Shown: positions 26,688-36,026, counted from the first letter of the stretch. The stretch is DNA of 64,000 nt from Sulfurimonas sp. (GCA_021648285.1 JAKITC010000004.1:1-64000), one strand, 5' to 3'. A program made the numbers and translations. Notes: a model not told the origin generated them from the sequence alone.

Positions 26688-28964
26688 ATGAATACAAGTT
26701 GCAAAGATAAAAAATGCGATATAGGACATAATTTTTACACCTGTCCTATGCACCCAGAAGTTACTCAGAATACTCCAGGCAAATGTCCAAAATGTGGTAT
26801 GGCTTTAGAAAAAGAGATAGAAGTAGTTTCAAAAGTAAGTTCACAATATACATGTCCTATGCATCCGGAGATTCTACAAAATCATCCTGGAAATTGTCCT
26901 AAGTGCGGAATGGCATTGGAAGCTATGGCGATTGAATCTGCTGAGAGTAGTGAAGATGATAGTGAGCTTAATTACATGACTAAGCGCTTTTGGATTAGCC
27001 TTATTCTTGCCCTGCCTATTTTTATAGTAGCTATGATAAGCGATTTAGCCCCAGAATATTTACCGGAATCAATGTCTATGCTGAGAGTTCAATGGTTTTT
27101 ATTTATTTTAGCATCACCTGTCGTACTATGGGCTGGATTTCCATTTTTTGTACGAGGATACCAATCAATAAAAACGTGGAACCTCAATATGTTTACATTA
27201 ATTGCTATTGGAGTCGGTGCTGCTTATATATATAGTATATTTGCACTCTTTTTACCTGAGATTTTCCCGCCGCTTATGCAGACGAAAGAGGGCTTGGTTC
27301 ATGTCTATTTTGAAGCAGCAGCTGTTATTACAACCTTGGTACTTTTAGGACAGATGCTAGAGTTAAAAGCAAGAAGTAAAACAAACAGTGCAATTAAAAC
27401 ACTTCTCAATCTTGCACCAAAACAGGCTCACCGTATAATAGATGAAGATGGTAATGAAGAGAATGTAAGTCTTGAACTAATCAATGTTGGTGATAAACTC
27501 AGAATAAAACCTGGTGAAAAGATTCCTGTTGATGGGATTGTATTAGATGGCAAAAGTAATCTTGATGAATCTATGATAACAGGTGAGCCAATACTTGTCT
27601 CTAAAAGCAAAGATGATTCACTAATAGGTGCAACAGTTAATAAAAATGGTACACTTATTATGAAGGCTGAGCGCATAGGAAGTGATACAATGCTTGCACA
27701 AATAGTTCAAATGGTAGCTCTTGCTCAGCGTTCTCGCGCTCCTATCCAAAAAATGGCAGATACAGTGTCTAGCTATTTTGTACCAGCAGTTATACTATCA
27801 GCAATACTATCTTTTTTTGGATGGTGGTTATTGGGTCCTGAGCCTCGTTTGGCTTATGCTGTGGTAGCAGCAGTTGCAGTATTGATTATTGCCTGTCCAT
27901 GTGCATTAGGACTTGCAACACCAATATCTATCATGGTTGGAACTGGTAGGGCTGCATTATCTGGAATATTAATAAAAGATGCTAAAACTTTGGAGAGAAT
28001 GGAAAAAGTAAATACTCTGGTTGTAGATAAAACTGGGACACTTACAGAGGGAAAACCAAAAGTGACCAGTTTAATTGTAGAAGATGGTTTTGATAAAAAA
28101 GATGTTTTAAGATATGCCTCAAGCTTGGAGCGCTCAAGTGAACATCCCTTGGCAGAGGCAGTTGTCGAATATGCAAAAGAAGAAGGTTTGACTTTATCCA
28201 ATGTTGAAAACTTTAATGCTATTACTGGACAAGGTATTGTAGGGAAAATAGACAATAAAAAAATAGTATTAGGAAGTGAAAAATTTTTAGAGAGTTTAAA
28301 CATATCAACGAAAGATATAAGTGAAAAAGCCAATACTTTACGAAAAGAGGGAAAGGGCATTATCTTTATGGCAATTGATTCGAAATTTAGTGCTATTATT
28401 GGGATCGAAGATCCAATTAAACTAACATCTGTGCAAGCCATTAAAGAACTTAGAGCTGAAGGTATTAAAGTAGTTATGTTAAGTGGTGATAATGAGACTA
28501 CAGCCAATGTTGTTGCGAAAAAACTAAATATTGATGAAGTTCATGCAAATATAATGCCAGATGAAAAAGCGAAAATCATTAAGCAACTACAAGAGAACGG
28601 AGCAATCGTAGCTATGGCAGGGGATGGCATAAATGACGCACCTGCACTGGCTCAAGCAGATGTAGGTATTGCTATGGGGACTGGTACCGATGTAGCAATA
28701 GAAAGTGCAGGAGTTACACTGATAAAAGGTGATTTAATAGGTATTGTAAAAGTATTAAAACTAAGTCGTGCCACTATGAAAAATATTAGACAAAACCTAT
28801 TTTTTGCTTTTATATATAACAGCGCTGGGGTTCCAATAGCAGCAGGTGTCCTTTACCCATTTTTTGGTATTTTGCTTTCACCGGTTATTGCAGCTGCAGC
28901 TATGAGTTTTAGTTCTGTGTCAGTTATAGTTAATGCTTTACGTTTAAAAAATATAAAAATATAA
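26688..28964 (+). CDS. copA: copper-exporting P1B-type ATPase
   Basis: A 758-residue P-type ATPase for Cu(I) export. Instead of ferredoxin-like HMA domains, the N-terminus has two heavy-metal-binding repeats (YTCPMHPEVTQNTPGKCPKCGMAL at about 14-38 and a second copy at about 54-78). Eight membrane segments include the CPC ion site (Cys403-Pro-Cys405); phosphorylated Asp447 is in DKTGTLTEG; SSEHPLAEAV and GDGINDAPALAQAD complete the set. It is the last gene of the oxidase operon, 14 bases after the SHOCT gene. A silver/copper range is possible. Confidence 0.93.
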   Translation: MNTSCKDKKCDIGHNFYTCPMHPEVTQNTPGKCPKCGMALEKEIEVVSKVSSQYTCPMHPEILQNHPGNCPKCGMALEAMAIESAESSEDDSELNYMTKRFWISLILALPIFIVAMISDLAPEYLPESMSMLRVQWFLFILASPVVLWAGFPFFVRGYQSIKTWNLNMFTLIAIGVGAAYIYSIFALFLPEIFPPLMQTKEGLVHVYFEAAAVITTLVLLGQMLELKARSKTNSAIKTLLNLAPKQAHRIIDEDGNEENVSLELINVGDKLRIKPGEKIPVDGIVLDGKSNLDESMITGEPILVSKSKDDSLIGATVNKNGTLIMKAERIGSDTMLAQIVQMVALAQRSRAPIQKMADTVSSYFVPAVILSAILSFFGWWLLGPEPRLAYAVVAAVAVLIIACPCALGLATPISIMVGTGRAALSGILIKDAKTLERMEKVNTLVVDKTGTLTEGKPKVTSLIVEDGFDKKDVLRYASSLERSSEHPLAEAVVEYAKEEGLTLSNVENFNAITGQGIVGKIDNKKIVLGSEKFLESLNISTKDISEKANTLRKEGKGIIFMAIDSKFSAIIGIEDPIKLTSVQAIKELRAEGIKVVMLSGDNETTANVVAKKLNIDEVHANIMPDEKAKIIKQLQENGAIVAMAGDGINDAPALAQADVGIAMGTGTDVAIESAGVTLIKGDLIGIVKVLKLSRATMKNIRQNLFFAFIYNSAGVPIAAGVLYPFFGILLSPVIAAAAMSFSSVSVIVNALRLKNIKI

Positions 28965-28974
28965 TTAGATACTA

Positions 28975-29010
28975 ACTATCGATACCATAAGTAGTGCTCT
29001 ATCATTACTT
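28975..29010 (-). pseudogene. fragment of a cytochrome gene 3' end
   Basis: The minus strand here reads EVMIEHYLWYR, close to the C-terminus of the haem lipoprotein at 35136-35516 (KVMIEHHYGVEG), and nucleotides align with about 80 percent identity over 30 bases. It abuts an rmuC fragment. It appears to be a leftover of a duplicated copy. Confidence 0.45.
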
Positions 29011-29183
29011 CTTCGCCTACCGCCGATGAACACTGCTCATACGCTGTCAGGGAAGTTTTTGCATCGATGATAATATCTCCCCAAACACCCTGCCTCTTTT
29101 ATATAAACATTATCTATCTATTTTTTAAATTCGTTAAACTGCTCTTTCATTGGAGGTATCATTTTGCTGAGGTTTTCTTGATA
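29009..29183 (-). pseudogene. rmuC: internally deleted partial copy of rmuC
   Basis: Three consecutive blocks match rmuC in the same orientation: about 29009-29077 with 22207-22276, CCCCAAACACCCTGC (29078-29092) with 22415-22429, and about 29092-29181 with 22545-22631, at roughly 90 percent identity. Two internal deletions of about 140 and 115 bases separate them. The remnant cannot encode a working protein. The rest of the 28965-29246 gap shows nothing recognisable. Confidence 0.8.
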
Positions 29184-29246
29184 TATGTTTCGCGAAAAAT
29201 ATTTTATGATATTAAAATAATAAACTTTCTTAAGTGTTATCTATCA

Positions 29247-32200
29247 TTAAACATCTTTACTTTTAGACAGTAACTCTTTTTTTGCATAAATCTCAAAAAG
29301 AATTGGAATTATAACAAGACTTAAAATTGCTGAAGATATAATACCGCCAAGCATTGGAGCAGCAATACGCTGCATAACTTCACTTCCAACTCCGTGTGTG
29401 TACATAATAGGAGCTAAACCGGCAAGAATTGCAAACACAGTCATAAGTTTTGGTCTAACCCTTTGAACAGCTCCTTCATAAATAGCTTCACTTAGATGTT
29501 TTAGATTAAAAGCGGTACCATGTTTTTCTTGTGCCTCATCTACGCTCTCTTGCAAATATACTATCATCACAATTGCTGTCTCGGCCGCAACACCTAAGAG
29601 GGCTAGAAATCCAACAATAACGGCGATACTCATAGCAAAATTTAGCATATCTATATATATTAAACCTCCAAGTAGCGCAAATGGAAGGGTTAAAAATACA
29701 ATTAGTGTTGGAACCATCTGTTTAAGTGCAAAATATATGAGTACTAAAATACTTAATAAAACAGCGGGAATAATCCATGTTATTTTTTGCATTGCTGATT
29801 CTAAATATTCAGATTGTCCAGCCCATTCAATATAGTATCCTGGCTCAAAATTAATCTCATCTATGAGTTTTTTAGCTCCATTTTTATAATCTGTTGCAGT
29901 GATACCCTCGTTGGGTGTAATATATACAAAGGTTACTGGATTAGCCATTTCAGATTTAATAACTGAAGCGCTTTGTCTATATTCAATTGTTGCAAAAGTA
30001 GAGAAAGGTACAAACCCAAGTTTTGTTTTAATTTGTATATTTTTTATACTCTCAATTGAACGCCTCTCATCACCCTCTAAGCGAAGTGTGATTGGATAGC
30101 GTTCTAACCCTTTGTACATTGTTGAGACTTTCATTCCACCAATAGCTAATGACGTATAATGAAGCAGAGTGTTTTTAGCTAAACCATAGCGCTGCAATGA
30201 TTCTTCATCTATATCAATATCTAAGTAATATCCGGCACTTGCTTGATCTGCAAAGACAGATAGGGTTTTATCAAATGAACGAAGTTTATTTTCTATCTCT
30301 TTTCCATATTTTTGAAGACCCTCTGGAGTTTGGCCATAAAGTTTAATCCCCAATGGTGTTCTGATTCCACTTAAAAGCATATCAATACGCCCACGAATTG
30401 GGTATGTCCAAGAGTTTGTAAGCCCTGGGACTTGAAGAGCATCTTCCATTTCTTGACGAAGCTTTTCATATGTCATACCCTCTCGCCATTCACTTTCAGG
30501 TTTAAACGTGATAATAGTCTCTATCATACCTAAAGGCGCTGGGTCTGTTGCTGTATCTGCACGACCACCTTTACCAAAAACAGTTTCAACTTCAGGAAAT
30601 GATTTAAGGATTTTATCTGTTTTTTGTGTCAAGGCTTTAGACTGATCAACAGAGATTCCATAAGGAGTTACCGGCATATACATAAAAGTTTGTTCATTAA
30701 GCATCGGCATAAATTCCCATTTAAGAGAGTTAAAAAGTGGGTACATATAACCTAAAGAGGCAACAACACCAACTATTACAAGATACTTTAATTTTAATCC
30801 ATAAACTATAATGGGATGATAAAGCCATATAAAAAATCTGTTAAGAGGATTTTTATTTTCAGGTAAGATTTTTCCTTTTACAAAAAATACCATAAGCACA
30901 GGGACTAAAGTTATACTAAGCAGTGCTCCGGCTGACATGGCAAAAGTTTTTGTAAAGGCTAGAGGCGTAAAGAGTAAACCTTCTTGTCCAGAGAGTGCAA
31001 AAATAGGTAAAAAAGAAACAACTATAAGAGCAAGAGCAAAAAATATTGGGCGACCAACAAGTTGTGATGATTTTAAAATAATATCTATACGCTCCTTGTC
31101 TGTAGGTACGCGTTTCTCTTTAACTTCGAACTTATGTAACATTTTATGGGCATTTTCAATCATAACAATACTGGCATCTACCATTGCACCAATTGCAATT
31201 GCGATTCCACCTAAACTCATTATATTTGAGCCTATATCAAATAAGTACATGAGCAAGAAAGTAATGCCAACAGTTAATGGAAGTACAATTAAAACGATTA
31301 AAGATGAGCGAAAATGCATCAAAAATAGTCCAATTATAATAACAACGATAATAGACTCTTCAAGGAGTGTTGTTTTTAGTGTATCTACTGCTTTTTCTAT
31401 CAAGGCAGAGCGGTCATAAACTGTAATAACATCAACTCCCTCAACTTTTAGCTCTTTCATCTTTTTATCAATGCGCTTAATGGCAGAGTAAACATCTTCA
31501 CCATATCGTAAAAGTACAATACCTCCGACAACTTCACCTTCCCCATTTAAATCTGCTATACCACGCCTAGAAGCAGGGGTAAGTTCAACTCTGGCAATAT
31601 CTCCAAGAGTTACAGCAATACCATCTTTTCGCGTAACTACAAGTTTTCTAATGTCATCTAAATCTTTAACATAACCTTTGGCTTGAACCATCCACTCAAA
31701 ACCATTTTCAATAATAATTCGTCCACCAGTATCATTATTGTTTTTTTGAAGAACCTTTGCTATGGTGTTAATATTTAAATTGTAACGAATAAGGTTGTCA
31801 TTATTTATAGTGACTTGATAGGTTGGTATAAAACCACCGATAGAAGCAACTTCACTTACACCATCTACGCCCATAAGAGCATATTTGTAATAATAATCTT
31901 GTAAAGTTCTAAGCTCGGCTAAATTTTTTGTCTTTGAAGTAAGTGCATACTCATAAGCCCAACCAACACCACTAGCATCTGGCCCAAGTGAGACTTCCAT
32001 AGAATCAGGAAGTTGGGATTGGATGGAAGAGAGTTGCTCTAAAACACGACTTCTAGCCCAGTAAAGGTCGGTTCCTTCTTTAAATATGATATATATTAAA
32101 CCATTTTCATAAGTAGAATATCCACGAACCGTATCAATATTTGCGATAGCTAAAAATTGTGATACTAAAGGATATGTCCCTTGGTCTTCAATGATTTCAG

Positions 32201-32372
32201 GAGATTGCCCCGGCCATTTTATCTGTACAATTGCCTGAGGAGGAGATAAATCAGGAAGTGCATCAAGTGGTGTGTTTTTTAAAGAGTAGTATGAACCCAT
32301 AGTAAAAAATAGAGCCATCATTAGTATAAGAAATTTATTCCTTATACTAAATTCAATTAATTTTTCAATCAT
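29247..32372 (-). CDS. cusA: CusA-type heavy-metal RND efflux pump
   Basis: A 1041-residue HME-RND inner-membrane pump, the motor of a tripartite Cu(I)/Ag(I) exporter. Twelve transmembrane helices are arranged as 1 + 5 and 1 + 5 around two large periplasmic loops; the proton-relay segment is GAMVDASIVMIENAHKM. Periplasmic loop motifs such as YSTYENGLIYIIFKEGTDLYWAR and GVGWAYEYALT are typical of CusA/SilA, and several methionines (for example in the central cleft region EFMPMLNEQTFMYMPV) are consistent with Cu(I) relay. The gene begins two bases after the cusB stop. Confidence 0.92.
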   Translation of the reverse strand: MIEKLIEFSIRNKFLILMMALFFTMGSYYSLKNTPLDALPDLSPPQAIVQIKWPGQSPEIIEDQGTYPLVSQFLAIANIDTVRGYSTYENGLIYIIFKEGTDLYWARSRVLEQLSSIQSQLPDSMEVSLGPDASGVGWAYEYALTSKTKNLAELRTLQDYYYKYALMGVDGVSEVASIGGFIPTYQVTINNDNLIRYNLNINTIAKVLQKNNNDTGGRIIIENGFEWMVQAKGYVKDLDDIRKLVVTRKDGIAVTLGDIARVELTPASRRGIADLNGEGEVVGGIVLLRYGEDVYSAIKRIDKKMKELKVEGVDVITVYDRSALIEKAVDTLKTTLLEESIIVVIIIGLFLMHFRSSLIVLIVLPLTVGITFLLMYLFDIGSNIMSLGGIAIAIGAMVDASIVMIENAHKMLHKFEVKEKRVPTDKERIDIILKSSQLVGRPIFFALALIVVSFLPIFALSGQEGLLFTPLAFTKTFAMSAGALLSITLVPVLMVFFVKGKILPENKNPLNRFFIWLYHPIIVYGLKLKYLVIVGVVASLGYMYPLFNSLKWEFMPMLNEQTFMYMPVTPYGISVDQSKALTQKTDKILKSFPEVETVFGKGGRADTATDPAPLGMIETIITFKPESEWREGMTYEKLRQEMEDALQVPGLTNSWTYPIRGRIDMLLSGIRTPLGIKLYGQTPEGLQKYGKEIENKLRSFDKTLSVFADQASAGYYLDIDIDEESLQRYGLAKNTLLHYTSLAIGGMKVSTMYKGLERYPITLRLEGDERRSIESIKNIQIKTKLGFVPFSTFATIEYRQSASVIKSEMANPVTFVYITPNEGITATDYKNGAKKLIDEINFEPGYYIEWAGQSEYLESAMQKITWIIPAVLLSILVLIYFALKQMVPTLIVFLTLPFALLGGLIYIDMLNFAMSIAVIVGFLALLGVAAETAIVMIVYLQESVDEAQEKHGTAFNLKHLSEAIYEGAVQRVRPKLMTVFAILAGLAPIMYTHGVGSEVMQRIAAPMLGGIISSAILSLVIIPILFEIYAKKELLSKSKDV

Positions 32373-32374
32373 AA

Positions 32375-33376
32375 TTAATACAACTCATTTATTTGAGCAT
32401 CTGAATCCATCATAAATAGAGCGTTATTTACTACTTCATCGCCTTCGTCTAAACCAGCTACAACTTTGTAAGTATTTGCATCAATAATTTTAACACTTAC
32501 TTCAAGAGGCTCATACTCACCCTCATACTCACCAACCATAAAGACATAGTATTTTGAATTTTTACGAATCACTGCTGTTGTTGGTAGAGTTAGTTGAGTC
32601 TCTTTTCCTTTAACAGAGATAACTGTCGCATACATCCCTGGAAAAAGTTTATGATCTTTGTTGTTTACTTGTAAGCGTAGGGTTAGTGTAGCAATTTTAG
32701 GATCAAGTTGCGGATATAAGAGCTTTTTATTTGTAGTATATGTTTTCTCTAAGCCCTTAAAAGTCAGTTCATACTTTTTAATACTTGTTATGTTTGTGCG
32801 TTGCTCTGAAAAAAGTTTTGCTTCCACCCAAACTTCATCAAGATTTACAATCTGAAAAAGCTTTTGTTTTGCATTAAAAGCGGAACCTTTATCAATGTTT
32901 TTAACAAAAATGTAACCATCTATTGGAGAGTAGATTGTAGTATTTGGTGAAACTTTTCTTTTTTTTGTGATTTCTGCTATCTCTTTATTACTTATTCCTA
33001 AAAGTTTTAATTTTAATTTTGCACTCTCTAACATACTTTTATTTGGACGCTTTTTATTGTATTTTATTGTATTTAAATACTCATCTTTTGCCTTAAGCAC
33101 TTCAGGAGAATAAACTGTTAATAGTGGTTCACCTTTTTTTACATATTTATATATTTTATCTGCATATAGTTTTACAACATAACCGCCAAACCTTGGAGAG
33201 ACACTGTTCATACGTGTTTGATCCATAGTGACATAGCCATAGTTTTTTATGCGCTGGGCTTTAGTTTCTTTTTTTACTTTTACAGTTTGTACGCTAAAAA
33301 GTTGTTCAACTGTTGCCTCTTTAGCGAGTAGTACCAAGGGTAAGACCAGTAACAACAGTTTAATTAATATTTTCAT
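32375..33376 (-). CDS. cusB: CusB-type periplasmic adaptor (membrane fusion protein)
   Basis: A 333-residue adaptor linking CusA to the outer-membrane channel. A signal peptide (KILIKLLLLVLPLVLLA) precedes a barrel-sandwich/lipoyl region (GGYVVKLYADKIYKYVKKGEPLLTVYSPEV), a helical hairpin, and beta-barrel segments (VWVEAKLFSEQ; LFPGMYATVISVKG). It is shorter than E. coli CusB and lacks the extra N-terminal metal-binding domain. Overlaps the TolC-like gene by four bases. Confidence 0.88.
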   Translation of the reverse strand: MKILIKLLLLVLPLVLLAKEATVEQLFSVQTVKVKKETKAQRIKNYGYVTMDQTRMNSVSPRFGGYVVKLYADKIYKYVKKGEPLLTVYSPEVLKAKDEYLNTIKYNKKRPNKSMLESAKLKLKLLGISNKEIAEITKKRKVSPNTTIYSPIDGYIFVKNIDKGSAFNAKQKLFQIVNLDEVWVEAKLFSEQRTNITSIKKYELTFKGLEKTYTTNKKLLYPQLDPKIATLTLRLQVNNKDHKLFPGMYATVISVKGKETQLTLPTTAVIRKNSKYYVFMVGEYEGEYEPLEVSVKIIDANTYKVVAGLDEGDEVVNNALFMMDSDAQINELY

Positions 33377-34551
33377 TTCATCTCTCCTGAAAGGGCTGAT
33401 ATTTTAGCAAGGGAGCGATTGTAATTTGCTATTGCTCTTATGCTTTTTTGTTCAAGTTTTAGCTTTTGTACTAAAATATCTATATATTTAAACAAATCTC
33501 CACCGGTTGAGATAGAAGAAGAGGTTAAGTCAAACATATGTTCTATTTGAGGAAGAGCTTGTTTATGTACAATATTATAAATATTATATGCTGATTTCAT
33601 CTCTAAGTAAGCAGTTTTAAACTCTGAATCTAGTTTTATTTTTATATCTTCTTTTTTACTTTGTGCAACGAGTGTTAATTTTCTTGCTTTTTGTTCTTTG
33701 TAATCTTCTGACCCATAAATAGGAAGACTTACTCCAATACCAAATGTTGCAAAATTATCAAAATTATTTCTATAAGAATAACCAGCTAAAAGATTTATAT
33801 CTGGATAATGATTTAACTCGGCTGTTTTTACCAAGGCTCTGCTTTTTTGAATCTCTTTGTTCTTTATGGCAAGAGAGTGGTTATTTACCAGATTCTCTTG
33901 CAAGCTATCTTTACTTGGCATATCTGAAATGCTAAGTTTTAACTCTAGTTTTTCAACTTTAAAAGATGCTAAGTAAGATAATTTTGCATAAGCAGTATAA
34001 ATTTTAGCATCTAAATCACTTTTTTGAATACGCAGATCTGAAAGAGTTAACTCCGCAGACATAATTCCCATATGCTGGTTATTAGAAGTAGTTGTATAAG
34101 ATTCAAAAAGTTCTATATTTTGTTTTGTCAACTCCTCATAATCATCAATAATTTTATAAATATTTTTAAGTTCCCATACGGTAAAAGCTTGATTTTTTAT
34201 TTTCTCAACTAAGCTTACTTTAGCCTGTTGTAAATTTTCATTTAATACACTCTCTTGTGCAAGGGCAACCTTTTTTAGACTATCCCTTTTGCCAAAATAG
34301 GGAAGTTTTTGTTGAAAAAGTAATGTTTTTTGACTCATAGCTTGAGCTTCATCTATGGTGTTTTGTGTGTAAGATATTATAGGATTAGAAAATAGATTAG
34401 CAAGTTTTATATCTGAACGATTTGCATGTATACGATGAGTTATAGACTCTAAAGATGGATTTTTTTCTAATGCTTTTGTTATCACTTCATCAAGGCTTAA
34501 GCCATAAAGGCTTGAAGCAAAAAGAGATAGGGCTAAAAACAGATTTTTCAT
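33373..34551 (-). CDS. TolC-family outer-membrane factor (CusC-like)
   Basis: A 392-residue outer-membrane efflux protein: signal peptide (KNLFLALSLFASSLYG), then two repeated outer-membrane-efflux domains of long helices and beta strands (SLDEVITKALEKNPSLESI; DINLLAGYSYRNNFDNFATFGIGVSLPIYG). There is no lipobox. It forms the exit channel for CusBA. It lies nine bases after the YtkA-like gene and overlaps cusB. Confidence 0.87.
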   Translation of the reverse strand: MKNLFLALSLFASSLYGLSLDEVITKALEKNPSLESITHRIHANRSDIKLANLFSNPIISYTQNTIDEAQAMSQKTLLFQQKLPYFGKRDSLKKVALAQESVLNENLQQAKVSLVEKIKNQAFTVWELKNIYKIIDDYEELTKQNIELFESYTTTSNNQHMGIMSAELTLSDLRIQKSDLDAKIYTAYAKLSYLASFKVEKLELKLSISDMPSKDSLQENLVNNHSLAIKNKEIQKSRALVKTAELNHYPDINLLAGYSYRNNFDNFATFGIGVSLPIYGSEDYKEQKARKLTLVAQSKKEDIKIKLDSEFKTAYLEMKSAYNIYNIVHKQALPQIEHMFDLTSSSISTGGDLFKYIDILVQKLKLEQKSIRAIANYNRSLAKISALSGEMK

Positions 34552-34560
34552 TTTGTACCT

Positions 34561-34947
34561 TTAAAAATTAAATGAGGTCTTAACGCGTGATTTTTTTCCT
34601 TTGGCAGGAGCGATAAAAATATGAAACTGCCATGTTCCACTCATTGCAATATTTACAGTAACTTCATATTTTCCATTGCCTAAGTCTTTTGCTTTAGCTT
34701 TAGATGCCATAGCTGGCATACCTGGCATTGCTGGCATAAAAGCTTTTACACTTATCTTCGCATCTTTTAGAACTTTATCTTTTTGAGTTATATCAAGTAT
34801 AAAAGTATTTGAACCTGTTGTGAGAGGTTTGTTTGAGCTAATATGAATTTTTGTGCTCCTACTCTTTGCATCTTTGTCAAATGCTGCCCCTTGTAGTAGA
34901 GCAACGCTCAAAGCTAAAGCGAATAAAACTGTTAAAATCTTCTTCAT
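34561..34947 (-). CDS. YtkA/FixH-like periplasmic protein with Met-rich motif
   Basis: A 128-residue exported protein (signal MKKILTVLFALALSVALLQGA) with a beta-sandwich of the YtkA-like type (NTFILDITQKDKVLKDAKISV; YEVTVNIAMSGTWQFHIFI). The loop MPAMPGMPAMASK holds four methionines suited to Cu(I). Related proteins lie at the head of cus-type operons and probably deliver or sense copper in the periplasm, a role similar to CusF but with a different fold. Its own direct-repeat promoter lies 36 bases upstream. Confidence 0.8.
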   Translation of the reverse strand: MKKILTVLFALALSVALLQGAAFDKDAKSRSTKIHISSNKPLTTGSNTFILDITQKDKVLKDAKISVKAFMPAMPGMPAMASKAKAKDLGNGKYEVTVNIAMSGTWQFHIFIAPAKGKKSRVKTSFNF

Positions 34948-34977
34948 AATCTGTCCTTTTTTGTTTTAATATTGTGT

Positions 34978-35009
34978 ATTTTATCTAAGTTTTGTGTAGG
35001 GAGTGTGTA
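34978..35009 (-). promoter_or_regulatory. direct-repeat promoter of the cus operon
   Basis: On the minus strand TACACA starts at 35009 and again at 34998 (11 bp), with TAAAAT at 34983 (15 bp). It faces the YtkA-like gene and cusCBA. Confidence 0.75.
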
Positions 35010-35135
35010 GATGTTTTGTAACATTTATTGAATGTGACCTAGTTCAATATAAAGTGTTAAAAATAGAAACCATAATGGTGATAACTACTGAACTAAGAAG
35101 AAGTGTTTTACGATTTTTTGATGAATTTTCATAAC

Positions 35136-35516
35136 TTACCCCTCTACTCCATAATGATGCTCTATCATCACTTTTTCATACTCATCTGGTTGTAATTTAC
35201 CTTGATTTTGCATATAGCCAATCATTCGTCTAAGAGTTGGTTTCCATTCATTAGCAGAGTGTAAATTTTTATCTTTCATGCCATGACACTGAGTACAGTA
35301 TCTGTTTGCAATAATATAAGGTTTTGAATGTTCTCCTTCTTTTGTAGTCTTAAGTTTAGAACTATTGTTTGCAGAACCCATATTCATCATTCCCATCATG
35401 GGCATCATTGACATTATCCCCATACCAGAATGTCCATCCCCACTCTTTTGCATTGCCATACACCCTGTTAATGTAAGACTTATAGTCATTACCAGTGAAT
35501 ATTTTAATATTTTCAT
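35136..35516 (-). CDS. Met-rich c-type haem lipoprotein
   Basis: A 126-residue lipoprotein: lipobox LTGC at residues 16-19, then a Met-rich segment (MGIMSMMPMMGMMNMG) and one haem-c motif CTQCH at about residue 74, followed by conserved NEWKPTLRRMIGYMQNQGKL. The many methionines suggest Cu(I) binding next to the haem. The start ATGA overlaps the stop of a broken small ORF upstream. A 31-codon frame directly after its stop (to about 35044, minus) encodes a transmembrane-like segment, see findings. A fragment of a second copy lies at 28975. Confidence 0.78.
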   Translation of the reverse strand: MKILKYSLVMTISLTLTGCMAMQKSGDGHSGMGIMSMMPMMGMMNMGSANNSSKLKTTKEGEHSKPYIIANRYCTQCHGMKDKNLHSANEWKPTLRRMIGYMQNQGKLQPDEYEKVMIEHHYGVEG

Positions 35517-35709
35517 TTTTGTTGTTCCTTCTGATATTTGTTTAATATCCAGTCATCCAAAGTAACTTGAACATCTTTAAACTCCAAATCTTCTGCCTTT
35601 ACTTTTACCTTTGTGTAATTCCAACATACGAATAAGAACCTTGTTCGTACTTGTAGTTGTAATAAGTGCTGTTGTTAATAAAGATGACAATACCATATAT
35701 ATTCCTCAT
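35513..35709 (-). pseudogene. frameshifted small ORF at the head of the cus region
   Basis: From ATG 35709 the minus strand reads MRNIYGIVIFINNSTYYNYK... and stops at 35605. A one-base shift at AAA (plus-strand TTT 35610-35612) continues as KVKVKAEDLEFKDVQVTLDDW and ends with TGA overlapping the ATG of the haem lipoprotein. The repaired product would be about 65 residues with a short hydrophobic N-terminus. The coupled end and the promoter just upstream suggest that it was once a real gene. I do not recognise the family. Confidence 0.5.
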
Positions 35710-35732
35710 GTAATCAAGTGATATTAACTAGA

Positions 35733-35764
35733 ATTGTAATAATTTTGTGTGTAGAGTTTGTGTA
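35733..35764 (-). promoter_or_regulatory. direct-repeat promoter facing the haem lipoprotein
   Basis: Minus strand: TACACA at 35764 and 35753 (11 bp), TACAAT at 35738 (15 bp). It points to the broken small ORF and the haem lipoprotein. On the plus strand a TATAAT at 35763 overlaps it, so a divergent promoter is possible. Confidence 0.72.
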
Positions 35765-35774
35765 TAATGAAAAA

Positions 35775-36026
35775 ATGAATTTAATTAAAATAGACGACTC
35801 AAATGGAGAATCATTAAAGATATATCATAAGCTGAGAGATAATGCATTTTCTCCTAGTTGGTGGGAAAAATTATCAAAAGATAATCAAGATGAAATATCA
35901 AAAAGTATCACAAATATGATGCAACTAACAATAGCAATTCGGGAATATTATTTAATGAATAGATTAACTGATATTTCAAATTGGAATTTTAGAACCGTAA
36001 ATGATAATATAAATGTGAGCGAGTAA
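35775..36026 (+). CDS. short ORF: duplicated TrmH-family N-terminus joined to an unknown tail
   Basis: From ATG 35775 (83 residues; the track start at 35718 overlaps a promoter) the first 25 residues, MNLIKIDDSNGESLKIYHKL..., closely match the start of the rRNA methyltransferase at 36790 (MNLIKINNSNRDELEIYHKL...). After NAF the sequence changes to SPSWWEKLSKDNQDEISKSI..., which looks like the small addiction-module (antitoxin-like) helix W-W-x-x-L-S. It may be a hybrid created when the Bro-N segment was inserted. Whether it is translated as a useful protein is unclear. Confidence 0.45.
   Translation: MNLIKIDDSNGESLKIYHKLRDNAFSPSWWEKLSKDNQDEISKSITNMMQLTIAIREYYLMNRLTDISNWNFRTVNDNINVSE

Noticed and set aside
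27854-28507. 217-aa minus-strand ORF inside copA
   Set aside because: It is antisense to conserved P-type ATPase core motifs, has low-complexity Ser/Ile/Leu composition and no family resemblance; a shadow ORF.
30937-31419. 160-aa plus-strand ORF inside cusA
   Set aside because: Antisense shadow of the conserved RND transporter; no recognisable domain and no ribosome site.
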